From the NCBI GenBank assembly GCA_023271485.1, contig JALPXT010000063.1, positions 1 through 7,768 of the forward strand: a stretch of 7,768 bases of DNA, read 5' to 3'. Within the stretch, counting starts at the first letter, position 1; each line of letters starts with the position of its first letter. The stretch is from Dehalococcoidia bacterium. Its GTDB lineage: Bacteria > Chloroflexota > Dehalococcoidia > SZUA-161 > SpSt-899. Under the pieces are notes generated by a model. It worked only from the letters and a program-made list of their open reading frames with translations, ran no database searches and was not told where the DNA came from. The position numbers were made by a program, and so were the translations under genes. Below, one piece after another: positions 1 to 6,359 of this stretch.

Positions 1-74
1 ATCTCCAAACGTCCTCTTTTCACTTACAGGCACCCCTTTCACTAAGATGCCTTTATTATCTCTTCCTCAAAGAG

Positions 75-119
75 GACATTTCTATCGAGCTACATAGGAG
101 ACATTATCATAGAGCTTTA
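75..119. repeat. istB-side terminal repeats of the IS21 element
   Basis: Two 20-base copies start 25 bases apart, at 75-94 and 100-119. Both begin GACATT and carry GAGCT at the same offset, and they match at 14 of 20 positions. The inner copy overlaps the istB stop codon. They share only a GAGCYAC-like core with the repeats at the istA end (ATATTGAGCCAC against CTATCGAGCTAC, 9 of 12). In IS21 elements such repeats are transposase binding sites; that role is inferred here. The preceding bases 1-74 hold no recognised gene, only a weak partial duplication of a TTTCACT motif at 18-24 and 37-43. Confidence 0.55.
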
Positions 120-872
120 ACACACCTCCCTTCTGCGGTGTGGGGAGAGCCTCTCACGGTAGCTGGTGCCCTCGATGACGATCTGATAGCTGGCATTGGC
201 CAGACGGTCCAGGGCGCTGTTGCCCAGGATGGGGTCATCAAACAGTCCCAGCCACTCCTCCACCGCCCGGTTACTGGTGATAACAAAGCTGGACTGGCGG
301 TGCCTGGCGATAATCAGCTCGTAGAGGTCGGTCGACTGCTGGGCGGTGAGCCTTTGCAGTCCAAAGTCATCCAGGATGAGAAGGTCAGGGCTGAGGAAGG
401 AGCGGAAGGTCTTCTCCAGGGTATGGTCGACTCGTGATTGTGCCAGCGACCTGAAGAAAGCATCGGCTCTGGTGAAGCGGACGCTGTGTCCAGCTCTCAC
501 CGCAGCGTAGCCGAGGGCTTGCGCCAGAAAGGACTTACCCACGCCGACGGGGCCGACAAAGAGCACGTGCTCGTGGCGGTTAATGAAGTCCAGGGAGAAC
601 ACGGCATCAAGCAGACGGCGCTCCACAGTCATCTGGGCTGTCCAGTCAAAATCCTCCAGGCGGCAGACCTGGTCGAATCCTGCCTTCTGGAGGTGCATTT
701 CCAGGTTACGGTTGTTACGCCGGGTTACCTCGTCAGCGAGGATTATCTGTAGAAAGGCGGCATAGTCCATCTGGTCTCTGCGGGCTAGAGCCAGCCGTTC
801 CGGCAGGGTGTTCAGCAGGTAGCCAAGTCTCAGACGCTTTAAGAGTGGTTTGAGTTCACTGGTGGTTGTCAT
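117..872 (-). CDS. istB: IS21-family helper ATPase IstB
   Basis: This is the AAA+ ATPase partner of the IstA transposase; in IS21 it remodels target DNA and stimulates strand transfer. The product has 251 residues, the usual size. The Walker A motif is GPVGVGKS at residues 107-114, Walker B is LLILDDF at 164-170, a sensor-1-like TSNR lies at 199-202, and a DRL near residue 222 is typical of IstB C-termini. The N-terminal region (LKRLRLGYLLNTLPERL, about residues 10-27) is the familiar IstB helical segment. I chose the ATG at 872 because AAGGAGGAG lies just upstream and the protein then begins MTTTSEL as in relatives; an in-frame ATG at 938 would add 22 unlikely residues inside istA. The start overlaps the istA stop by 17 bases, implying translational coupling. 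The gene ends inside the terminal repeat. It is apparently intact. Confidence 0.93.
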   Translation of the reverse strand: MTTTSELKPLLKRLRLGYLLNTLPERLALARRDQMDYAAFLQIILADEVTRRNNRNLEMHLQKAGFDQVCRLEDFDWTAQMTVERRLLDAVFSLDFINRHEHVLFVGPVGVGKSFLAQALGYAAVRAGHSVRFTRADAFFRSLAQSRVDHTLEKTFRSFLSPDLLILDDFGLQRLTAQQSTDLYELIIARHRQSSFVITSNRAVEEWLGLFDDPILGNSALDRLANASYQIVIEGTSYRERLSPHRRREVC

Positions 873-2466
873 TCTCTCCTCCTTGATTCTGGTCACCACG
901 GTGGTTACCTCCATTAGTACTCCCTTGAGCAAAGACACTACCGGGGCGAGCGAAGCGACCGGGTGGAGCTGGCGCTGCCATTACCGGCATGGCTTCCTCC
1001 TCCAGCGCCTCCACCAGGATATTCTCCAGGCGGCGCACGTCAATGAGCTCTACCGCCAGGGCCTTCTCGCAGGCGGCATTGAGCCGGGCAGAGGTGTATT
1101 TCTCCCCCATCCGCAGCAGCTTGAAGGCCTGCCTGAGCTTCGACCATGGTGTAGGTCCGCTGAGCAGCTTATCGGCAAAGTCGCCTATCGCTTCCCCCAG
1201 CTTACGGCACTGCTGACGCAGGTAATTGGGGGAGCGCAGGGTGTAGGCGGTGCGCTCCGGAGGGTAATCTTCTGGGTCGGTGGAGCGCCCGCCGCGCGGC
1301 TGGCGCAGGTGGACTTTCACCAGTTCCCCCCGTTTGTATAGCTGCACCAGCTTGCTGTCGCCCCTCACCTCAAGCTTGGTGCCCGGCGGGCAGGTGCTGT
1401 AGGGAGCCGAGTAGATGGCGTAGCGGTAGTAGATGTGATGGTCTTGATGGACGATAGCGTCATGCCAGTGAGGAACATCGTAGGGCTCACCATCATAGGG
1501 CAGGAGTTTGGCTTTTTCCTCCTCCTGGAAGACCACCAGCGGCAGGCACCGAGTGGTGCCGTGGACTCTCTGGCCGGCGATCTCCAGACACCAACGGCTT
1601 GCCTGCTGGCGCAGGTCTTGAAGGTCATGGAACTGCCCGCCTTTGAAGAAGCGCTCCCTGGCATATGGCACCTGACGCTCGACTTTTGGCTTGTCTTTAG
1701 GATGCCCCGGCCTCGTCGGGTCAGCGATGAAGCCGCGGTGTTGGGCATACTCCAGAAAGCCTCTGGTCAATCGTGGATTAAGCGGGTCAGGACCGACCAC
1801 GGCAGCCGGGAAATTGTCGATGATAAGGTAGCGGGGGACGCCGCCAAAGAATGCCCAGGTCGCCTCCAGCCCCTCGATAACATCAGCAAGCCGCTGGCCA
1901 AAGAGTGGCCAGAGGAAGCTGTGGCGGGAGTAGCCCAGCACGGTTACCATTCCCCAGGCCTGGCGCCGGCGACCACTCTGTGAGTCTTGCATCAGCCCGA
2001 GGCGTCCGAAATCCGCCTCGGCCATTTCCCCGGGCTCGGTATCCGCCATGCGCACGGTGGTCGGTGAGCGTTTCCCCCAGCCTTTCCTGAGGACAAAACG
2101 GCGCAGGGACATGTAGGGTACCAAGCACTGCCGGCCAGCTAAAAGCTCCTGAATCCTGGTGAGCTTCAGCTTATCCTGCTTGAGCCACTGCTCAATCTGG
2201 CTGGCCCAGGGCTCAAGTAACTCGTTGGTGGGTGCTATTACCTGGCGCGGTCCGGCTTTGTTCAACTGGATCAGCGAAATCAGTTGTGCCTCAGTCGGGG
2301 GTGGCCCGTCACGCACCAGACCACAGCTCTGTGCTGCCAGAAGGTACTTTTGGATGGTGTTTCTGGCCACACCGGTCGACCGTGCTATCCCCCTGATACC
2401 ACGGCCAGCCTGCCATTGCCTGATTACTTCTGTAATCTCCACTCGGGAAACCTCCTTGTTTGCCAT
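856..2466 (-). CDS. istA: IS21-family DDE transposase IstA
   Basis: This is the transposase that cuts and joins the element ends, working with IstB. The 536-residue product has an N-terminal helix-turn-helix (about residues 9-45, with GIRGIARSTGVARNTIQKYL) for end binding. The RNase H-fold catalytic core has a full set of acidic residues: D152 in MAEADFG, D217 in YLIIDNF and E263 in KPKVERQV. The D-D and D-E spacings (65 and 46) suit IS21 integrase-type cores. A basic, beta-rich C-terminal part (about 340-400) follows. The ATG at 2466 is preceded by AAGGAG at a good distance. A promoter and a start-codon-covering inverted repeat lie directly upstream. No frameshift or missing catalytic residue is seen, so it is probably functional. 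GC content is visibly higher than in the resident genes to the right, consistent with acquisition. Confidence 0.95.
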   Translation of the reverse strand: MANKEVSRVEITEVIRQWQAGRGIRGIARSTGVARNTIQKYLLAAQSCGLVRDGPPPTEAQLISLIQLNKAGPRQVIAPTNELLEPWASQIEQWLKQDKLKLTRIQELLAGRQCLVPYMSLRRFVLRKGWGKRSPTTVRMADTEPGEMAEADFGRLGLMQDSQSGRRRQAWGMVTVLGYSRHSFLWPLFGQRLADVIEGLEATWAFFGGVPRYLIIDNFPAAVVGPDPLNPRLTRGFLEYAQHRGFIADPTRPGHPKDKPKVERQVPYARERFFKGGQFHDLQDLRQQASRWCLEIAGQRVHGTTRCLPLVVFQEEEKAKLLPYDGEPYDVPHWHDAIVHQDHHIYYRYAIYSAPYSTCPPGTKLEVRGDSKLVQLYKRGELVKVHLRQPRGGRSTDPEDYPPERTAYTLRSPNYLRQQCRKLGEAIGDFADKLLSGPTPWSKLRQAFKLLRMGEKYTSARLNAACEKALAVELIDVRRLENILVEALEEEAMPVMAAPAPPGRFARPGSVFAQGSTNGGNHRGDQNQGGENDNHQ

Positions 2467-2498
2467 TGTCGCTCCTTTCTAATCGTTCTGCGACAATG
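2464..2498 (-). promoter_or_regulatory. Inverted repeat covering the istA start codon
   Basis: A perfect 9-bp inverted repeat, CATTGTCGC at 2464-2472 and GCGACAATG at 2490-2498, encloses a 17-base loop that contains the istA ribosome binding site. In a transcript entering from outside the element, both arms would be present and would pair, hiding the istA AUG in a stem and the ribosome binding site in the loop. A transcript from the internal promoter should start near 2489-2490 and so lack almost all of the upstream arm, leaving the start free. The repeat itself is seen; the regulatory role is inferred by analogy with IS10 and IS50. An operator for a DNA-binding protein is the alternative. 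Confidence 0.6.
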
Positions 2499-2524
2499 AT
2501 ACCTTTGTTCCCCGGGTGGGTCAA
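2496..2524 (-). promoter_or_regulatory. Predicted istA-istB promoter
   Basis: Reading on the minus strand, a -35 box TTGACC (2524-2519) and a -10 box TATCAT (2501-2496) are separated by exactly 17 bases. Each differs from the sigma-70 consensus at one position. Transcription would begin around 2489, leaving a leader of about 23 bases before the istA ATG at 2466. The -35 box lies inside the innermost copy of the 22-bp terminal repeat, so transposase bound at the end could repress its own synthesis. The -10 box overlaps the distal arm of the inverted repeat. Confidence 0.65.
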
Positions 2525-2597
2525 AGATCGTGGTAAAGTGGCTCAAAGTTCGCGGTAAAAACCCTCTTTAGTGGCTCAATATTCGTGGTGATTGACA
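2516..2597. repeat. istA-side terminal repeats of the IS21 element
   Basis: Three copies of a 22-bp repeat lie at 2516-2537, 2538-2559 and 2571-2592; the first two directly abut and the third follows an 11-base spacer. On the plus strand each begins GTGGSTCAA and continues into TTCGYGGT-like sequence. The outermost copy runs into the terminal TTGACA at 2592-2597. Such multiple end repeats are a hallmark of IS21 and serve as IstA binding sites. The terminal TTGACA is a perfect -35 hexamer pointing out of the element, although no good -10 box follows at the right distance in the present flank. Confidence 0.8.
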
Positions 2598-3074
2598 AGA
2601 GGGTTCCATTTATTTGCTTGCCCAGAAAGTGCAACAGAGCAGTTAACGGGGGAACAAAGCAAATTGAATAAATATAACATAAGCATCCTGTCCAATTTAT
2701 ACCCCAAACAAGGCAATTGGTTTATGCCTGAACGGGGAAGAACTTTCGATGTACTTCAAGCTCACATTGCGATGTGTTTGTTTACCGACCAATTTGTCCC
2801 AAATAAAACTGTATTAGATGTAGCCTGTGGCAGTGGTCATATCTCAGCTTCTCTGAAGAGAAACGCTGAAAGAGTCATCGGCGGAGATATCTCAAAATCC
2901 GCTATAGAATATGCTGTTTTGCACTACGAGAAGGATGGATTAGATTTCCTACTCTTAGATGCTCAGTGGCTACCCTTCCCAGATGGAACCTTTGATGTTA
3001 TAGTATCATTGGAAACAATTGAGCACTTACCTGAATATGAGCAGTTCCTATCTGAATGCAAAAGAGTATTAAAA

Positions 3075-3395
3075 CCGATCTTCCAGATTGACAGCTATAG
3101 TGGCCTAACATAACCTACCCTGAAAATAGCTTCAAATCAGGCTCAAAAATTGGATTAGACCTAGTGGCTACCTATGTGTTTCTTAACTGAGACGCAAATG
3201 TCAACTGAGCTACATTGAAATGGACATAAACATTGACAAACCCGTCTCGGCACAAATCATGGCTACAGGATAACATATGAAATAACAAATTGTCAACAGC
3301 AACATCTAGAATTAGTGTGCACTAGATTTTGCCCGAAAAGGCGCTATTTAGCTTCAAAACCAGGTGATTTTGCCGTTTTTGGTCTGGAAGATCCG
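3075..3395. mobile_element. MITE-like 321-bp insertion with terminal inverted repeats
   Basis: The element interrupts the methyltransferase gene exactly between the codons for LK and the next conserved strand. Its ends are 13-bp inverted repeats, CCGATCTTCCAGA at 3075-3087 and TCTGGAAGATCCG at 3383-3395, with one mismatch. It is flanked by TTAAAA at 3069-3074 and 3396-3401, a likely 6-bp target duplication. Removing the element and one copy restores the reading frame (327 bases, a multiple of three). It carries no ORF of useful length in any frame, so it would need a transposase in trans, as a miniature inverted-repeat element does. The parent family is not recognised; no other element in this window has these ends. 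The internal sequence is AT-rich and includes an imperfect hairpin at 3189-3248. Confidence 0.75.
3189..3248. repeat. Imperfect inverted repeat inside the MITE-like element
   Basis: GAGACG-N4-TGTCAA at 3189-3204 faces TTGACA-N4-CGTCTC at 3233-3248. Two perfect 6-bp stems are separated by a 4-by-4 internal bulge, with a 28-base loop. The loop contains GAGCTACAT (3207-3215), which also occurs in the istB-side terminal repeats at 87-95. It could be a structural feature of the element or a remnant of older nested ends. Confidence 0.45.
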
Positions 3396-3818
3396 TTAAA
3401 AAGCCATGGGGTCTTCATTTGCTCAACACCAAATAAGGCGATGTTTTCTCCTAACACCAAGATTACGTCTCTATCTTCTCACTTTAAAGAATTCTATCCT
3501 CAGGAATTTTACCAGTTGCTCGAGAAGTATTTTGCTCAGGTAACTCTTTACGCACAAAACCCTATAGGTTAGGATTAAAAGGCTTTATTTTAGACTGAGA
3601 GTGCTTATTCTACCTTTGCTTAGACTTGTTCCGCAAATTCAGAGAACCGCAAAACTTCTCCGCAGCCGTTGTTCTCCCTTAAGTCGTCCCCTAAAGCTTC
3701 AAGAGATAGATGAAGACGACTTTGCCAAGATTTTAGATAAGAAATATTTCCCCTTCCCAGTTCAAGCCAGTTCACCACCGGCATTTATGATAATAATTGG
3801 CGTAGCAAAAGGTAAAAA

Positions 3819-5564
3819 CTAAGGGGAGCTTCCCTCAACAATATATAACTTCATATCTGGGTTTACATACACAAGGTTGCAATTTGTAGCATTATTTAAT
3901 GACGCTTCTATTTCATTGATAAAGTCCAATTTGTCCCAATTCCAATAATAGATTCCTTTGTCCCGCCGACTTACGGCAATATAGTGGGGATAAATTACTT
4001 GAACCTCATCGCTACAGGATACCTTATTATTCTCAAATTGTAATTGCTCAAAGAGGGCACCACGATACTCCTCTGGATGCTCCAAGAATCTATAATTTGG
4101 GACAAAAGCCACTGGCTCAGATTGGTAAGCTGCTGCCAAGGGTTCCGACCACCTAAGCGACCCCCAACTTTCGTAATTGCCGGTTAAAGTGCCTTTGCTG
4201 GCAGCATACTGATTGAAGAAATATAAGCCTTTAAGGTTAGCCGGTGAGACAAGGTCGGTGAACTGATTACTGTAATGGCTTGCAATGTATGCCGGCGGTG
4301 CCACCAACAGGAAAAGGCAAAGAAGAATGGCTGTAACCCTATGGTTTAAAAGCTTTACCCCAAAGTAGGCGATAAGCGGTATGCCGAAGAGATAGGTCTT
4401 ATCAATTATCTCATGTCTATAGCTGAAAGCAATTATAGAAGCGATGACTACAATACCTAAGGCCATAGCAAAAATAGTAAGGTGTGTCTCTCTGTTCTTC
4501 CGAGACTTGAGCCCCAAGATAGCCCCTAGAAAACCAATACCAAGAAATAGCGCTGTATACCACGACCTAACCATGTTTAAAAAATTATGCGCCGGGTTGG
4601 GACTGGTTATACGCTCAACAAAGGTAATCTGCCAAACCTTATCCAACCGGAGAGCGTGCTCTACAAAGAAGGGGAGGTGCAACTCAAAGAAAATTGCTGC
4701 CCCATAAATTGTCCAGGCAGAGATAAAAACAGCAAGAATTGCAAGGGTGGTTAACCCTAGCCGCTTCCTCACAAAAAGCATCCCTATAGCCGCCAAACCA
4801 AAAGCTGAGGATAACAAGTGGGAAAGAGCTATACCAGCAAAGACAAATATAGTGATAAGCCGGTGACTAACCAACATTATGTTTCGCTGCCAGTTCAGCG
4901 TCATACTAAACAAAGCCAGCATGACCAAAAAGAAAAACCAGCCGAAGGTCTGAGGATGAAGAGCACTAAAGCCGAGCCACTCAGCCAGATAAAACAACCA
5001 CAACCCAGCCCAACAATAATTTCGCCTCTCCTCGCCTAGAGTATTCCTGAGGAACACATAGACCACAGGCAGATAGAGGAATTGCCAAGCAAAGGGGACT
5101 AGTCCAGTAAAGAAGAAGCGCAGATTTTCTATTCCCAATATCTCAATGATTTGGGTGGAGAATATCCAAGCGATAGGGTGTGCTTGAAACCAATGGAAGC
5201 CGGGATTAAGGTGCCCATGTTCAATTATATAGCCAGTCGTCCACTTAAACAAACCGCGAAAATCAGCCCCTCCCCGATGTTCCCCTCCTATCAGTATAGG
5301 AATTAGCCATAGAGCAGTGATAAGTATAGATAGCTGGAGGAAAAGTAGCCCATTGTGGCTTTCGCCGGAGCGCCAGAGGACGAAAGAGGCAACGGTAAGA
5401 ATAGCCAGAGCTATAAAATAGGTTATTGGGAAGCTGTGAAGAAGCCCAAAGTCATCAATTACCAGCTTAGCTTGAAAGATGCTATATGACCATAATACTA
5501 TGGCTATTATGGTGAGTATTAGTGATAAACGCCCTGCGGTTAAGCTTTGAGTTTCTTGATGCAT
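3819..5564 (-). CDS. Polytopic membrane protein, possibly GT-C-like glycosyltransferase
   Basis: I do not recognise a named family. The 581-residue product has about 11-13 hydrophobic segments (near residues 11-30, 46-64, 72-93, 126-146, 150-171, 183-222, 234-263, 268-294, 332-352, 360-380 and 388-428). A mostly soluble C-terminal part of about 150 residues follows, probably outside the membrane. An acidic pair, IDDFG (D37-D38), follows the first segment, and conserved-looking loop motifs are GGADFRG (98-104), SALHPQTFG (200-208) and ALSHLLSS (246-253). An early acidic loop, many spans and a soluble C-terminus resemble GT-C glycosyltransferases using lipid-linked sugars, but no diagnostic motif settles this; a polymerase or transporter is possible. 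The ATG at 5564 has only a weak ribosome binding site, and an in-frame short ORF ends 18 bases upstream. The stop (3821-3819) overlaps the stop of the convergent methyltransferase remnant. Confidence 0.8.
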   Translation of the reverse strand: MHQETQSLTAGRLSLILTIIAIVLWSYSIFQAKLVIDDFGLLHSFPITYFIALAILTVASFVLWRSGESHNGLLFLQLSILITALWLIPILIGGEHRGGADFRGLFKWTTGYIIEHGHLNPGFHWFQAHPIAWIFSTQIIEILGIENLRFFFTGLVPFAWQFLYLPVVYVFLRNTLGEERRNYCWAGLWLFYLAEWLGFSALHPQTFGWFFFLVMLALFSMTLNWQRNIMLVSHRLITIFVFAGIALSHLLSSAFGLAAIGMLFVRKRLGLTTLAILAVFISAWTIYGAAIFFELHLPFFVEHALRLDKVWQITFVERITSPNPAHNFLNMVRSWYTALFLGIGFLGAILGLKSRKNRETHLTIFAMALGIVVIASIIAFSYRHEIIDKTYLFGIPLIAYFGVKLLNHRVTAILLCLFLLVAPPAYIASHYSNQFTDLVSPANLKGLYFFNQYAASKGTLTGNYESWGSLRWSEPLAAAYQSEPVAFVPNYRFLEHPEEYRGALFEQLQFENNKVSCSDEVQVIYPHYIAVSRRDKGIYYWNWDKLDFINEIEASLNNATNCNLVYVNPDMKLYIVEGSSP

Positions 5565-5582
5565 ATACCACGCCCCGCTAAT

Positions 5583-5648
5583 TCAGGGAAAAAGTAAGTG
5601 AAGGGTGTTGCCAAGTTCCACTCTTCTTAATCCTTTTTGCCCTTTCAT
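5583..5648 (-). CDS. Possible 21-residue leader ORF or broken N-terminus
   Basis: A short ORF, MKGQKGLRRVELGNTLHLLFP, starts with ATG at 5648 behind a GAGAGG motif seven bases upstream, which is a better ribosome site than the one before the membrane protein gene. It ends in TGA at 5585-5583, 18 bases before the ATG at 5564, and is in the same reading frame as that gene. It could be a leader peptide aiding translation by coupling, an original N-terminal extension cut off by a point mutation, or chance. The peptide is not obviously a signal sequence and I recognise no homologue. Confidence 0.25.
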   Translation of the reverse strand: MKGQKGLRRVELGNTLHLLFP

Positions 5649-5672
5649 CTTAACCTCTCGTTCTCAGTTAAG
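5649..5672. repeat. Weak 6-bp inverted repeat in the intergenic gap
   Basis: CTTAAC (5649-5654) and GTTAAG (5667-5672) could form a small hairpin with a 12-base loop, between the methyltransferase at 5724-6260 and the short ORF at 5583-5648. There is no T-run on either side, so it is not a convincing terminator. The rest of the 159-bp gap between the methyltransferase and membrane protein genes shows no clear promoter. Confidence 0.25.
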
Positions 5673-5723
5673 CCCTATAAACCTTCGGATACTTGTCAGC
5701 TACCTTATTTAATAAACACAGGT

Positions 5724-6260
5724 TTACCTTAAAGCCGCAACGACCAATTGATTTGCGCCCATTTCAAATGTCCTATATTGGGTCACCTTAAATCCTGCTG
5801 ACTGCAACTGCTGAAATAGCTCAGGCTTGTTATATATTTTTGTATGTTCAGACCCCCCAGCGAATATCAACCTGAGAAGCTTCTGCCCCCTAGGTGTTGG
5901 TGTTGTGATGATTAAAAGGCCGCTAGGGCGCAGAACTGTTCGGCACCACTTCAAAACCTCAGCAGGTTTGTCTAAATGCTCTACGCAAGCTGCAAGTACA
6001 ACCCTATCAAATGAACCATGAATGAGTTCTCTTGCACGACTCTCTATATCTAGTTCGCAAAACTCAAACTCCTTTATCTTTCGCCTATCGCTGACATCTA
6101 TGCCCAAATAGTTTCTTACCCCTTTCTCTTTAGCGTATTGATAGAGCCCACCAGAACCGCAGCCAACATCCAATACATCCCCTTCTAGCAATTTTGCTAT
6201 TACACGCCATCGCCACCTAGCTAAATAGTGCCAGAACATCTTTCTTAACATTGCTCTCAT
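5724..6260 (-). CDS. Class I SAM-dependent methyltransferase (Methyltransf_11/25 type)
   Basis: The 178-residue product is a compact Rossmann-fold methyltransferase. The SAM-binding motif I VLDVGCGSGG is at residues 29-38, and the acidic residue ending strand 2 is in GIDVS (53-57, D55). The motif around strand 4 is SFDRVVLAACVEHLDKP (83-99), followed by LRPSGLLIITTPTPRG (110-125) with the usual proline-rich turn after strand 5. The C-terminus (FQQLQSAGFKVTQYRTF) is the typical end of the fold. Length is at the short side of normal and no key motif is missing. The ATG at 6260 follows AGAGGAG at 11 bases; ATGs at residues 4 and 8 are alternatives. It lies on the same strand as the membrane protein 159 bp downstream and may be cotranscribed with it. 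The substrate cannot be read from sequence; sugar, lipid or small-molecule methylation are all possible. An IS end lies 54 bp upstream. Confidence 0.88.
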   Translation of the reverse strand: MRAMLRKMFWHYLARWRWRVIAKLLEGDVLDVGCGSGGLYQYAKEKGVRNYLGIDVSDRRKIKEFEFCELDIESRARELIHGSFDRVVLAACVEHLDKPAEVLKWCRTVLRPSGLLIITTPTPRGQKLLRLIFAGGSEHTKIYNKPELFQQLQSAGFKVTQYRTFEMGANQLVVAALR

Positions 6261-6314
6261 CTATTCGCTGTCTCCTCTTATTGCATCTCAGACGGCATAG
6301 ACCCCAAATATTTT

Positions 6315-6349
6315 TTGGTAGTGTAACATTGGGCTGACATTTCTCCGAG
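6315..6349 (+). repeat. Left terminal inverted repeat of the Mutator-type IS
   Basis: The repeat begins TTGGTAGTGTAACATTGG and matches the reverse complement of 7665-7699 at 31 of 35 positions, with the first 18 identical and a second identical block TGACATTTC. It is the transposase-end distal to the gene start. Bases 6350-6433 between the repeat and the transposase stop hold only a small hairpin. Confidence 0.9.
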
Positions 6350-6359
6350 TTTTTCCCTC

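Larger units (their letters stand above)
75..2597 (-). mobile_element. IS21-family insertion sequence
   Basis: The element carries the two-gene istA-istB operon that defines the IS21 family, on the minus strand, with multiple short repeats at both ends. The istA-side end is clear: the plus strand ends in TTGACA at 2592-2597, so the element begins TGTCAA when read inward, as expected for IS21-type ends. The istB-side end is less certain. Two related 20-base copies lie at 75-94 and 100-119, but no matching terminal TGT is visible, so the boundary may lie further left in 1-74 or outside the window. With the left limit at 75 the length is about 2.5 kb, normal for the family. Both genes are open, so the element may be functional. 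No convincing target duplication is seen; the AGAGG at 71-75 and 2598-2602 is a weak candidate. Confidence 0.85.
2598..3822 (+). pseudogene. Disrupted class I SAM-dependent methyltransferase
   Basis: This is the remnant of a methyltransferase of roughly 300 residues. The first open part, readable to 3113 in one frame, contains motif I VLDVACGSGH (2811-2840), the acidic post-I segment GGDIS, and the motif II/III region TFDVIVSLETIEHLPEYEQFL, ending in RVLK. Homology resumes in the same frame at 3402 with HGVFICSTPNK, the strand expected directly after RVLKP. The gap is a 321-bp insertion plus its direct repeat, and contains stops. Further damage follows. The frame stops at 3571, the likely continuation RLGLKGFIL lies in a second frame (3566-3592), and RLRVLILPLLRLVPQ onwards in a third frame to the stop at 3820-3822. 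The 5' end abuts the IS21 end, so the original start may be lost; the in-frame TTG at 2592 belongs to the IS. The substrate is unknown. A role in glycan or lipid methylation is only suggested by the neighbours. Confidence 0.85.

Noticed and set aside
13..52. Two TTTCACT-containing segments 19 bases apart at the left edge
   Set aside because: The match is only partial and limited to two copies, so it is neither a CRISPR array nor a clear terminal repeat, although the true IS21 end could lie in this area.
138..1983. Several plus-strand ORFs of 60-182 codons across the istA-istB region
   Set aside because: They are antisense shadows of GC-rich istA and istB, with no ribosome sites or recognisable domains, while the minus-strand frames carry all the family motifs.
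3075..3395. A group II intron or self-splicing intron in the methyltransferase gene
   Set aside because: The insertion is only 321 bp, has terminal inverted repeats and a flanking direct repeat, and shows no intron catalytic-domain sequence.
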